Shown here: piece by piece, positions 44,277-53,540 of the stretch
Layout: each line of letters begins with the position of its first letter
Numbering within the stretch: position 1 is the stretch's first letter
Assembly: GCA_020025915.1 (NCBI GenBank)
Contig: JAHHRH010000001.1
Coordinates: 62,001 to 126,000 of the forward strand
DNA length: 64,000 bases
Direction of reading: 5' to 3'
DNA from: Sutterella sp.
GTDB taxonomy: Bacteria; Pseudomonadota; Gammaproteobacteria; Burkholderiales; Burkholderiaceae_F
Notes under the pieces: model-generated
What the model was told of the DNA's origin: nothing
Seen by the model: the letters and a program-made list of their open reading frames with translations, nothing else
The model's database searches: none
Program-made: the position numbers and the translations under genes

Positions 44277-44975
44277 ATGAGTACTCTTTCAAGCCGCTCG
44301 CAAACGGTGTTCCCCGACGTCTCTTCGTCGTCGAAGCTTCGTGCTTTGTCGGCTGTGATCGGTGTTGTCGCGACGGCTGTCCTATTTATCGTGGGTTTTT
44401 ACCCCACAACTATAATGAGCCCTGATAATGAACCCGACGGACGAGGTACTCGCAACTCGATGGCCATGCCTTTGGAGGAAGAAACGCCGAAGGAAATCAT
44501 CCATCCGGTATCTTCAAAGCTGGCACCGACGCAACCCAAAGTGACGATTCGGACCGAAACTCCTATCGAAATCCCGACGCCCGATGTCAAGCTTGACTTC
44601 TCTGTCAATCCGATGTTTGACGTCGGGCTCGCAGTCCCGGCCATGCCGACCGTGGCCTCAACGGCTCCGACTGCGCTTACCGCTTTCTCGATGAGGGAAC
44701 TCGACAAGGAACCAGCTCTTCTATTCTCGTCCAACCCGATCTATCCCTACGCCGCCAAACGCACCAAAAAGGAAGGAACGGTGACGGTGCGACTTGTAAT
44801 TGATCCGGAAGGTCGTGTTTTGAAGGCCGAAGTCATGCCTGGCCTCGACAACGAAACCTTTGCTAAAGCCACACTTCAGGCCGTCAAACGTTGGCGCTTC
44901 AAGCCTGCGGAAAAGAACGGCCGGCGGGTGATGTGCTGGGTTGAAGTGCCTATTGAATTTAAACTTCATAGGTAA
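44277..44975 (+). CDS. tonB: TonB-family energy transducer
   Basis: A 232-residue protein. A single membrane anchor (about 22-44, ALSAVIGVVATAVLFIVGFYP), a Pro/Thr/Glu-containing spacer (about 55-140), and the TonB C-terminal domain (about 150-232): NPIYPYAAKRTKKEGTVTV, DPEGRVLKAEV, LQAVKRWRFKPAEKNG and WVEVPIEFKL. It spans the periplasm and pulls on receptor TonB boxes. AAGGAG eight bases before ATG 44277 supports this start over the adjacent TTG 44274. Confidence 0.93.
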   Translation: MSTLSSRSQTVFPDVSSSSKLRALSAVIGVVATAVLFIVGFYPTTIMSPDNEPDGRGTRNSMAMPLEEETPKEIIHPVSSKLAPTQPKVTIRTETPIEIPTPDVKLDFSVNPMFDVGLAVPAMPTVASTAPTALTAFSMRELDKEPALLFSSNPIYPYAAKRTKKEGTVTVRLVIDPEGRVLKAEVMPGLDNETFAKATLQAVKRWRFKPAEKNGRRVMCWVEVPIEFKLHR

Positions 44976-44982
44976 GCAAGAC

Positions 44983-46308
44983 ATGCATAAAAATACCATT
45001 TCCTCCGTCCTGATAACGGTTTTTGCCGTCTTGGTGCTTGGTCTCGGCCAAAGCATGTCGGCTTTTGCCGACGATAATACGCCCGTCATAACGCAGACGG
45101 AAGCCACGGTTTTCCTGCATGCACAGGAGCTTTACAAACAAGAGAAGTACCATGAAGTCTTGCAAAAACTGCAGTCATTCGTCGACGGGAATCATCCCCA
45201 TCCTTTTGGCGTTACGGTCTACGGTCTTTCGGCTATGGCGTTGAAGAAAAACAAGCTCGCGATTGAAGTCTTTGAAAAAGGCGTCTCTGTCTGGCCAAAT
45301 AATGCTGTTCTGCACCAGAACTTTGCCGTTGCTCTTATGCAAGATGAAAAGTATATGCGTGCAGGCGACATCTTCCTGGAAACGGTTGAGCTCGTCAAAA
45401 AGGATAAGCTCAAAAGCGACATGCGTCATTCGGCCGCATCCGCCTACTATCAGGCTCAGGCTTGGAAGCGCGTGCGTCCAGCTTTGGGTGCTTTGGCGAA
45501 CTTGAGTTCCAAAGACCTGCAAGCATTGAAACTTGCAGGGGGTGCAGATTTGCAGCTTCGCAACTGGGGACGTGCAGAAGAAACTTTCGAGCGCATCCTG
45601 GTTCTTGAGCCCGATAACCGCCAGATCTGGCAGACTTTGGCATCCGTTCGTATGTCTCGCAGCAATCGTGTCGAATCAGCACCGGCTGTTGAAATGGCCG
45701 CATTCCTCGAGTCGCACGAAAAACACGGGGAGAAGGAATCCGCCGAAGTTCGTTATGCGGCTCGCTACGCGGCGGCAAACCTCTATGGTGTTCTTCGTGC
45801 TCCGCGTCTTGAATTGGAAAGTCTGGAAGTGCTTCCGATAAGCGTTTTTCATGACAAGACTCGCAAAAAGGAAAAGGGCAAACGTCCTGCCGAGGTCGTT
45901 CGTCTAGAACGCATTCTCTCCGCTCAGCTTCGTTCTGGGAATCGCAAGGCGGCTTTCGAAACGAATCAAGCATTGCTCAAGATTGATGCCAATTCCGCTC
46001 GTCATACGATGGCTGGTACCCTTCTCTATCAGATGGGTGACATCAAAGCGGCTCGTGCAGCTTACGCACGCGATCACAGCTGTGGAATAGGGAGAGATCG
46101 AAATCGTTTCTTTGCAGCCCTTCTGGATTGGGAAATGGGCGACCGTAAGGTAGCTAAGGCGGGCTTCAAGTCTGTCTCTCAACAGAGCAACTACTACAAC
46201 CAGGCACAAAATTCAATTCGAGCGATCGACTATGCCGACGAACTCGAACTGAGTCTCACGATGGACGAGGCTAAAGACAGCGAACTCTATCAGTTGTCTC
46301 CGAGCTAA
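44983..46308 (+). CDS. TPR-repeat periplasmic protein of the TonB2 cluster
   Basis: A 441-residue protein with a signal peptide (VLITVFAVLVLGLGQSMSAFA). Several TPR-like helical pairs follow, for example LYKQEKYHEVLQKLQSFVDG, LAIEVFEKGVSVWPNNAVLH and AEETFERILVLEPDNRQIWQ. TPR proteins are the last gene of many TonB2/TtpC clusters and may organise the complex. It starts seven bases after tonB and ends the operon. The start at 44983, just before the signal peptide, is chosen over the in-frame ATG at 44941 inside tonB. Confidence 0.85.
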   Translation: MHKNTISSVLITVFAVLVLGLGQSMSAFADDNTPVITQTEATVFLHAQELYKQEKYHEVLQKLQSFVDGNHPHPFGVTVYGLSAMALKKNKLAIEVFEKGVSVWPNNAVLHQNFAVALMQDEKYMRAGDIFLETVELVKKDKLKSDMRHSAASAYYQAQAWKRVRPALGALANLSSKDLQALKLAGGADLQLRNWGRAEETFERILVLEPDNRQIWQTLASVRMSRSNRVESAPAVEMAAFLESHEKHGEKESAEVRYAARYAAANLYGVLRAPRLELESLEVLPISVFHDKTRKKEKGKRPAEVVRLERILSAQLRSGNRKAAFETNQALLKIDANSARHTMAGTLLYQMGDIKAARAAYARDHSCGIGRDRNRFFAALLDWEMGDRKVAKAGFKSVSQQSNYYNQAQNSIRAIDYADELELSLTMDEAKDSELYQLSPS

Positions 46309-46336
46309 TCTGATGCTGATACTGTGTTGAACCTCT

Positions 46337-46372
46337 AAGGCCTTTTGCGGAAAGGAAAACGCAGGAGGCCTT
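46337..46372. repeat. Inverted repeat after the TonB2 operon
   Basis: AAGGCC (46337-46342) pairs with GGCCTT (46367-46372), with TTGCG and CGCA pairing inside. No T-run follows. Confidence 0.35.
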
Positions 46373-46416
46373 AATGAGATGGTCAACTTCAAAGATGGGA
46401 CGTTCTAGCGATGTAG

Positions 46417-46439
46417 GCGTGCGACCGTTAGTCGCACGC
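46417..46439. terminator. Hairpin next to the yhdP stop
   Basis: GCGTGCGAC, five-base loop, GTCGCACGC: a perfect 9-bp stem. It lies between convergent genes but has no clear T-run on either side. Confidence 0.5.
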
Positions 46440-46445
46440 TCTCTC

Positions 46446-49400
46446 TTATCGACTAGGTAAGGCATCAAGGTTAAGGCGCTCTAACTTCTGAATTTTTGGA
46501 TTATCGAACGAACCGTCAATGGCATATTCCATACGGAACATCTGCGAAAGTTGATCCTTAAAGAGCCACTGTGTGACAAAGGTTCCAATCCCAACGGCGG
46601 GGTTCAAAAATGCGAGTGCCAAGGAAGGTCCGCCGACATTAATCGCAGGAAGAATGATGGCTTTGAGGTTTAGAGTTTCTCGATTGAGATTCAAGTCGCC
46701 CCCTAAAACGACAGTTGCAGCTGAACCAAGCACAGAAGCTTTAGGAAGGCTGACTTTGCCGTTTTGAATCGTACCTGCGGCATGAGCGGAGTCAAAAGTG
46801 AAGCCACGGTTAATCACGTCACGGAAATCCAAGGTTAAGCGTCGCAGGAGATGCTGCATGGAAAGTAAGCTAAGGAGGCGCCCAGCACCAGGTTCAATTT
46901 GTAGAAATTGACCGGAACCGAGTTCACTCGAGAACCGCCCATTGAGTGTCTGAAGCTCAAAAAGGTGCGGGGCGTTTTGCCACTCTAGATCCATGTTGAT
47001 TGTCGCAGGCGCACCATGCACAGCATCGGGCACGGCGAGGCTTGTGAGCAACTTACCTGTGTTAGAAATGCGTGCGGTGAGTGAAAGCGTTGTTTGGCCA
47101 GATTGTTTTGGCAAGTGTTTCCATTGGCCATGACCTTGTAGTGTGCCACCAACATTACGAATCACTATTTGAGAGATGTCCCAAATGTGGAAGTCTTGAT
47201 CTTGACGGTTTATGGCTTGGAGTTCGACCTTACCAACCTGTCTTTGACCCAATTTCAGATCATCAATGACAACGTTGATGTCTGGTAATTGGTCAGGTGC
47301 TTTTTGCGTCGATGGCTTTGTAGAGAGTTTGTCGACTGAACTATCAGGTAAATGAAGTCGAGTAAGTGCAATTTTTAAGCTCGAAGGCTGTTTGGCTGTG
47401 GCTTGTTGATACTCTACTTGCCCGGCGGCATCGTCACCTGCAAGACGAAAATGCCAATTGTTACGACCAAAGCGGCGGGCTGTCACACCAAGGGTAGTCA
47501 ACGTCTTGTCAAGCCAATCAACCTTGGCGGCTTCAATCGAGACAAGAGAAATACGATCAACTGCAGAATTGGACTGCTGTGGTTTGTCTGTCTTTGGTTG
47601 AAGAATGAGCGGCAACCAATGGTCAGCATTAAGGTATGGTGTGGCAACCGCAATACTAAGTCCCTTGGCTTCTTGCGCTGTTTGAGCCGTTCCTAAATTG
47701 ACAACACCGTCAGTGAGAGCTAAATGTCCATTGAGCTTATTAAAAATTAATGTGACGTCAGCACGTTGGGGTGATTTTATATGAATGCTCAAGCCTGACT
47801 CGGGCAACACATTAACTCGGAATGATGTAGGCCAAGCTTGATGTGCAGCCTTTTCAAAGGGGACGGGTAACGTGCTAACAATCTGTTCAAGTTTGGTATG
47901 TCCCTGGATGTCGATCAGGGAACGTGTTAATCCAATGTCAGCATCTACATGAATAGGGGTTGTGCCGCTTAAGTGTTTGAAAAACGGCTGTGCCTCATCT
48001 AAATCAAGGAATGATTCAAGTTCTTGTGTTGTCGGGCTTGCATCTATGCCGAGTCGTAAAACGCCATCGGTCGTCTTGGCAGATACGGTCACGGGATGAC
48101 CGGAAGCTGTTTCACCGATAATTGGCGATTTGGTTGTGACGCTCGATTGGGTAATGTGAAGTACACCCGTGGCATTTTTTACCGTAGGTAAATGAAGCCC
48201 GTAATAGAAATCCGCTTCTTTTAATTTGGCGTCAATGTCGACTTTGAGGTCTTTTTCAAAGTCGCCAGCCAAAGGAATGGAAAGGTCGAGACGAATATCG
48301 GTAGCCCCCTTCCCTGTGCTTTCAGTAAAAGCAGAAGAAAGCAGGTCTTTGAGCATAACGCCTTCGTTGAGGTAGCGTAATGCATGACTAAGGTCGCCGC
48401 TCACTCGCCCCTTAACACTCAAAAGTGCCTCACTATAGGAAGGTAAATCAACTTGCATGTTAGAGGCAGTTAAGCCGACAGAACGGGCACTCTGGCCCGT
48501 AATAAACATGCCATTTCTTTCAAAGCGCAAATGGGCTTGGATGTTTTTAAGGAGTGGCCATTGTTGTTCAGTTAGCCATTGTCCCTTGCTGTCTTTTTGA
48601 TGTGAAGGTAAAAAATCTAAAAGACCATCCTTTAGATCAGCTTCAATTAAAAAGACCCCACTTGACTTATCGGCGCCGTCCCATGGGAATTTGTCCAAAG
48701 GACCTTTGACAATAAAGGAACCGTTACTGCCCTTGCCAGCAAGAATACCAGCTTCTAACCAATCTAATAAGCTTTCACCGACGACGCGAGGAATGTAATG
48801 AGGGACGGTTTCTGCTTTGGCGCGACTAATGGTGCCGGAGAGATCAATCGTACCAGCACCACCAGTTGCCAGCCAACTGCCTTGGCCAGAGAGGGCGGCG
48901 TCAGTGTTGGACGCAGAGAACTTCGAGAAATTGATATGTAGTTGTGGGTGAAAACTGATACCAACATCAGCTTGCAGACGATCAAAAGGCATGGTTGGAC
49001 GACGGAAAATGTCTAAGAAGGTCAAGGATGCATCTTTGCTATTAAGAGTAACCGTAAAGCCGTCGCCATTTGTTTTGGGTGCAAAACGTCCTGAGAGCTG
49101 ACTAAAACCTGGGACAGTGCCCTGAGCCTGCAGTGTAAGATTCTCGAAATAACCTGATGGATGCCAACTATTTGGATCGTTCAAAGGGCCAGTTATGTCG
49201 AGGGATATGTCACCCAACATTCCGGTGGGTTTGTGGTTCTGAACGAACTGACGTAGTGAGGCATCCACAGGTAGCTGGGGGATGAAACTAGTGAGTGCAC
49301 CAATGTCTAAGCGGTTTGCATTAAAGGTAGCGCCAAGCAAACGATCAGCGGCATCATGACGCATCGAGAAAGATGCTTGAAGAGGCTGAGAAGTGCGGTG

Positions 49401-50465
49401 AGTTGGTGTCGCAAAGTCTAGATGACTAATTTCGATTGTCTGTGTTTTCAGGTCGTCATATTGCGCTCGATATTGGAGACGACTTGAAAGACGTCTCACC
49501 TTTAATGGTTCTAGTTCAGGCGCAAGCTGAGCGTCGATATGGTGGAGTTTCAGATCTGCAACAGCAGATGTGATACGCCCGTCCGAAAAATCTAACCAAG
49601 CTTCAACTTGACCTTGACCAGAACGCAACCAAGGTTGATCCATACGCGTGAGAAGTTCGGCTAAGTTAGAGTTGCTCGACTGTAAATAAGCGCGACCATC
49701 CCACGTCTGAGGATTGGCCTCATCCGTAAAGAGATGTTTGTTGATATGGACGATCGCTTTAAACGTTTCAGGGGCGGTCTCGTGAGAGGCGAGTTTAATT
49801 TGACCATTCAAAGCAGCGCGCCAGTCGAGTAATCGTTGCTCAAAAATAAAATGTGTTTGCTTGAACTGAACAACACTCGCGTGATTCTGTTGTTCATCGA
49901 TATAGGTCAGTGTGCCATTGATGAGTTCAAGCTTGCGCTGATCTAATAGCCAATCGCCTAACTGACGATTTGACGATTGTTTGTCGTCTGAACGATTGAG
50001 ATTGATGGAGAAGCCTGCAATTTCAAACGTGTCCGCTTCGAGGCGTCGAACGGTCAGCGCGGGATCCACAACGACGAGTTGTTCAAATCTTGGAGAGAGA
50101 TGCCAAACCGATGACCAGGAAAAGCGGGCAGAGACCTGTGGAAGTATCAATGCGACAACCCCGTCGGGGCGGGTGATTTGCACATCCTTAAGATTAATAA
50201 CAGGCCAAAACTTTTCGAAACTAGCCGAAAAATGTGAGGCATTGATTGTGACGCCTGTAGCTTCCGAGACTGCTCGATTGATGTCGTCACGGAAGTTGTC
50301 AGCTTGGGTCGTAAAGAACCAACGTGCACCAATAATGATGGCGCTCAGTATGAAGTAGAGGCCGATTAGCCAATAAAACAGACTGCGCATCAAGTTGGCG
50401 TATTTAGACGAGTGGGTAACGCGACCTCGGTAGTGTAGCGATCGACATCGGTAGTAGTTTTTCAT
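46446..50465 (-). CDS. yhdP: YhdP-family AsmA-like envelope protein
   Basis: A very large protein (about 1339 residues) with one N-terminal membrane anchor (LFYWLIGLYFILSAIIIGARW, about 28-48 from this start) and the rest a long beta-rich periplasmic groove. The beginning (INRAVSEATGVTINASHFSASFEKFWPVINLKDVQI, in part) and the end (LNRETLNLKAIILPAINVGGPSLALAFLNPAVGIGTFV, in part) match the YhdP/TIGR02099 family. In E. coli, YhdP with TamB and YdbH moves phospholipids to the outer membrane. The start is uncertain: ATG 50465 or ATG 50390, neither with a good ribosome site. Its usual downstream partner tldD is 16 kb away. Confidence 0.9.
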   Translation of the reverse strand: MKNYYRCRSLHYRGRVTHSSKYANLMRSLFYWLIGLYFILSAIIIGARWFFTTQADNFRDDINRAVSEATGVTINASHFSASFEKFWPVINLKDVQITRPDGVVALILPQVSARFSWSSVWHLSPRFEQLVVVDPALTVRRLEADTFEIAGFSINLNRSDDKQSSNRQLGDWLLDQRKLELINGTLTYIDEQQNHASVVQFKQTHFIFEQRLLDWRAALNGQIKLASHETAPETFKAIVHINKHLFTDEANPQTWDGRAYLQSSNSNLAELLTRMDQPWLRSGQGQVEAWLDFSDGRITSAVADLKLHHIDAQLAPELEPLKVRRLSSRLQYRAQYDDLKTQTIEISHLDFATPTHRTSQPLQASFSMRHDAADRLLGATFNANRLDIGALTSFIPQLPVDASLRQFVQNHKPTGMLGDISLDITGPLNDPNSWHPSGYFENLTLQAQGTVPGFSQLSGRFAPKTNGDGFTVTLNSKDASLTFLDIFRRPTMPFDRLQADVGISFHPQLHINFSKFSASNTDAALSGQGSWLATGGAGTIDLSGTISRAKAETVPHYIPRVVGESLLDWLEAGILAGKGSNGSFIVKGPLDKFPWDGADKSSGVFLIEADLKDGLLDFLPSHQKDSKGQWLTEQQWPLLKNIQAHLRFERNGMFITGQSARSVGLTASNMQVDLPSYSEALLSVKGRVSGDLSHALRYLNEGVMLKDLLSSAFTESTGKGATDIRLDLSIPLAGDFEKDLKVDIDAKLKEADFYYGLHLPTVKNATGVLHITQSSVTTKSPIIGETASGHPVTVSAKTTDGVLRLGIDASPTTQELESFLDLDEAQPFFKHLSGTTPIHVDADIGLTRSLIDIQGHTKLEQIVSTLPVPFEKAAHQAWPTSFRVNVLPESGLSIHIKSPQRADVTLIFNKLNGHLALTDGVVNLGTAQTAQEAKGLSIAVATPYLNADHWLPLILQPKTDKPQQSNSAVDRISLVSIEAAKVDWLDKTLTTLGVTARRFGRNNWHFRLAGDDAAGQVEYQQATAKQPSSLKIALTRLHLPDSSVDKLSTKPSTQKAPDQLPDINVVIDDLKLGQRQVGKVELQAINRQDQDFHIWDISQIVIRNVGGTLQGHGQWKHLPKQSGQTTLSLTARISNTGKLLTSLAVPDAVHGAPATINMDLEWQNAPHLFELQTLNGRFSSELGSGQFLQIEPGAGRLLSLLSMQHLLRRLTLDFRDVINRGFTFDSAHAAGTIQNGKVSLPKASVLGSAATVVLGGDLNLNRETLNLKAIILPAINVGGPSLALAFLNPAVGIGTFVTQWLFKDQLSQMFRMEYAIDGSFDNPKIQKLERLNLDALPSR

Positions 50466-50638
50466 GAAGGCGTAAGGCAAGCGCAATGCATTTTGACTGA
50501 AATTGTACTGCAGGCAATCCTAGATATGAAATTCATTGAGCAAAAACGCGAATGAGAATGCCTATAGGCTTTTATATAGAATGATTGAAGACTAATTTTT
50601 ATCAGCTTCATGTTGTGCCGATACAGAACGGAGTTTTT

Positions 50639-53482
50639 ATGGCTCAGCTTTCTCTTCACGATGTCATTCGTTATTCGCCGTTTACAGCAAGATCTTTGCA
50701 GGCCATGATGCCAGGTTTTTCGACTGAGAAAGATTTGGCATTTTATGAAGGACTCTTAGAGGAAACTTTTTCTCGTGAAGCCATGCAGTTCGAAATTCAG
50801 GCAATTACCTCGCCACAGCAATTACGAGTGACGTTGCGAGAAATGCGTCGGCGGCTCATCGTGAATATCATTGGTCGCAATGCGTTAGGGCGTATCGACT
50901 ACTTTGAAGTCGTTCGCATGATGAGTGACTTTGCAGAGTTGGCAGTGACTGCAACGGTATCCCTCAATGCAAGAGAGCTCGCAGAACGATACGGTGTGCC
51001 TATAGGCTATTCAGGTCAACCTCAAGATTTGTTGGTCGTCGGAATGGGTAAACTTGGCGGGCGTGAACTGAATGTCTCATCCGATATTGATCTGATCTTT
51101 TTATACGATGAAGATGGCGAGACGCAGGCAACGCCAGCATTCTCTAATGCACGTCGCACACTTTCGGTTCAAGAATTTTATGAACGATTGGCTAGGCGCA
51201 TCATTCCTGCGCTCAATGATATTGAGGGGCCTGGGTTTGTGTTTCGAGTCGATATGCGTTTGAGACCTAATGGTGAGTCTGGGCCGATTGTGTGTTCAAG
51301 CGATATGCTTGAAGAATATCTATATACGCAGGGGCGAGATTGGGAACGCTTTGCATGGCTTAAGGGCCGAGTCATTAATTCGGCTGTTTTTGGGTCAGAG
51401 GAGCTCTTTGCGCAGCAAACGCGCAATATAACCTCATTGGTGCGCCCCTTTGTTTTTAGAAAATATCTGGATTTTGGTGCGATTTCGTCTCTGACACGAT
51501 TACATGAAATGATCCGAGCCGAAACGGCGCGTCGTGAGTTGGCTCGGGGAGGCACATGTGTCAACGTTAAGTTAGGGCGCGGTGGCATTCGAGAAATCGA
51601 ATTTTTGACGCAAACCCTGCAGGTCATTCGAGGTGGACGAGATCCTGCATTGCGTGGCAAAGAAACGTTGACAATGTTGTCCATGTTGGCCAAAGAAGGT
51701 GGTATATCACCAGAGATGGTAGCAAAATTGTCGGACTATTACGTTTTCTTGCGTAATGTAGAGCACGCGATTCAGTACGTTAACGACGAGCAGACCCAAC
51801 GACTGCCTCGAGAGGGCGAAGATTTAGCTTCTATCGCTGGTCTTCTGGGTATGGAGCCTGAAGCTCTTTGGCAGGCTGTCAGCGAAGTGCGTGAGTATGT
51901 GGCTGATGCCTTTGATAATGTTTTTCAGGTTAGAGAACCAGAGATCGATTGCGGAGACTGGCCAACTGGATGGGAAACAGGGACTTCTACAGCGTGCGTA
52001 GCGTTGGCTCATAAGCTCGAAAGTTTGGGATATGCGAAAGATGTCGATGAATTGGTTTCTCGCATCATGCGACTGACATCTACTCGAACAGGACGGAGTC
52101 TCTCTGTTGATGCAAGGAAGCGACTGCAAAATTTAATTCCAGTGATAGCTGAAAGATGTCCTACGTGGCAGTCCAACGATGGCCCTCGTGTCGTTCCGAT
52201 TGAAGAGGTGTTCTCGAGGTACTTGAAATTATTAGAGGCGATTGCGGGGCGCTCGACATATATTGCGTTGCTGACACAGTACCCAAAGGCGGCTGATCGA
52301 GTTGGTCGCGTGTTGGCGGCTAGTCGTTGGAGTGCGGATTATATTGTTCGCCATCCGATTATTCTTGATGAACTTGTGGATGGTCGAGTCCATGAAATGG
52401 ATGACTTTACGCCTGTCGATTGGCGCGAGTGGACGGATAAATTACATCGAGCATTAGCAGAGGCAACAGGTGATCAAGAGCGACAAATGAATGCGTTACG
52501 CGATGCACATCATTCAGCTGTTTTCCGTTTGTTAATTGCAGACTTAGATGGACGCTTTACGGTTGAACGCTTAGCGGACCAGTTGTCGGCTTTGGCCGAT
52601 GCTGTGTTAGATGAAGTGCTTGAACTAGCTTGGGAAAGCATGCCGAAGAAGCATTGCGATCGTCCGAAGTTTGCTGTGATTGGGTATGGGAAGCTTGGGG
52701 GGAAAGAGTTGGGTTATGACAGTGACCTTGATCTTGTCTTTATTTATGACGACCCGGATCAAGAGGCGGACCTGGTTTATAGCCGTTTAGTGCGTCGAAT
52801 GATGAGTTGGCTCACCCTTCAAACGTCGTCAGGCAAATTGTTCGATGTGGATTTGCGACTACGTCCCAACGGGGACAGTGGTTTGATTGTCTCGCCATTT
52901 GAAATGTTTAGCCGCTATCAGCGTAATACTGATGGGCATGGGGCATGGTTTTGGGAACATCAGGCACTGACACGCGCTCGATTTGTGGCTGGTAACCGCG
53001 ATTTAGGTCGTAGGTTTGAAGAAGAACGTCGCAATATTTTGATGTTGCCTAGAACGATCGAATCAGCTCGTCAAGATGTTCTTGATATGCGTCTGAGAAT
53101 GTTGGAGGGGCATGCTAATCGCACGATCTATTTCGATATCAAGCACGACCGAGGAGGTATGGTCGATGTTGAATTTATTGTGCAATTACTGGTGTTAACG
53201 TCGTCGAGTACTCATCCTGAACTTGTAAATAATTTTGGCAATATTCTTCTTTTAGAAACAGCTGCGCGTTTAGGACTGGTTGAAGAACAACTGGTGAAGC
53301 TGGCGGTCAATGCATATCGTCGTTACCGTGCGCTACAGCATGAAATTCGATTGAATAGTGGTGAAGGCGTTCCTGTACGGGTGCCAATGAGTTTGGTTGA
53401 AAACGAAAAAATGGCAGTTTTGGCATTGTGGAAAGCTGTCTTTGGGACGGATGCGCCCGTCAGGAAGTCGTTGCCTGAATGA
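50639..53482 (+). CDS. glnE: Bifunctional glutamine synthetase adenylyltransferase/deadenylase
   Basis: A 947-residue enzyme with two nucleotidyltransferase domains. The N-terminal one, which removes AMP, carries GMGKLGGRELNVSSDIDLIF; the C-terminal one, which adds AMP, carries GYGKLGGKELGYDSDLDLVF. A regulatory helical region that reads PII (GlnB) state lies between them. It adjusts glutamine synthetase to nitrogen supply. GAG with a short spacer precedes ATG 50639; the frame opens further upstream at 50585, but MAQLSLHDVIRYSPF looks like the natural start. It is divergent from yhdP. Confidence 0.96.
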   Translation: MAQLSLHDVIRYSPFTARSLQAMMPGFSTEKDLAFYEGLLEETFSREAMQFEIQAITSPQQLRVTLREMRRRLIVNIIGRNALGRIDYFEVVRMMSDFAELAVTATVSLNARELAERYGVPIGYSGQPQDLLVVGMGKLGGRELNVSSDIDLIFLYDEDGETQATPAFSNARRTLSVQEFYERLARRIIPALNDIEGPGFVFRVDMRLRPNGESGPIVCSSDMLEEYLYTQGRDWERFAWLKGRVINSAVFGSEELFAQQTRNITSLVRPFVFRKYLDFGAISSLTRLHEMIRAETARRELARGGTCVNVKLGRGGIREIEFLTQTLQVIRGGRDPALRGKETLTMLSMLAKEGGISPEMVAKLSDYYVFLRNVEHAIQYVNDEQTQRLPREGEDLASIAGLLGMEPEALWQAVSEVREYVADAFDNVFQVREPEIDCGDWPTGWETGTSTACVALAHKLESLGYAKDVDELVSRIMRLTSTRTGRSLSVDARKRLQNLIPVIAERCPTWQSNDGPRVVPIEEVFSRYLKLLEAIAGRSTYIALLTQYPKAADRVGRVLAASRWSADYIVRHPIILDELVDGRVHEMDDFTPVDWREWTDKLHRALAEATGDQERQMNALRDAHHSAVFRLLIADLDGRFTVERLADQLSALADAVLDEVLELAWESMPKKHCDRPKFAVIGYGKLGGKELGYDSDLDLVFIYDDPDQEADLVYSRLVRRMMSWLTLQTSSGKLFDVDLRLRPNGDSGLIVSPFEMFSRYQRNTDGHGAWFWEHQALTRARFVAGNRDLGRRFEEERRNILMLPRTIESARQDVLDMRLRMLEGHANRTIYFDIKHDRGGMVDVEFIVQLLVLTSSSTHPELVNNFGNILLLETAARLGLVEEQLVKLAVNAYRRYRALQHEIRLNSGEGVPVRVPMSLVENEKMAVLALWKAVFGTDAPVRKSLPE

Positions 53483-53540
53483 CAGGGCCTATTAAAGAGA
53501 GGTAGACTCTGCTAGTTTTTTGAGTTTTGGAATTAAAGTC

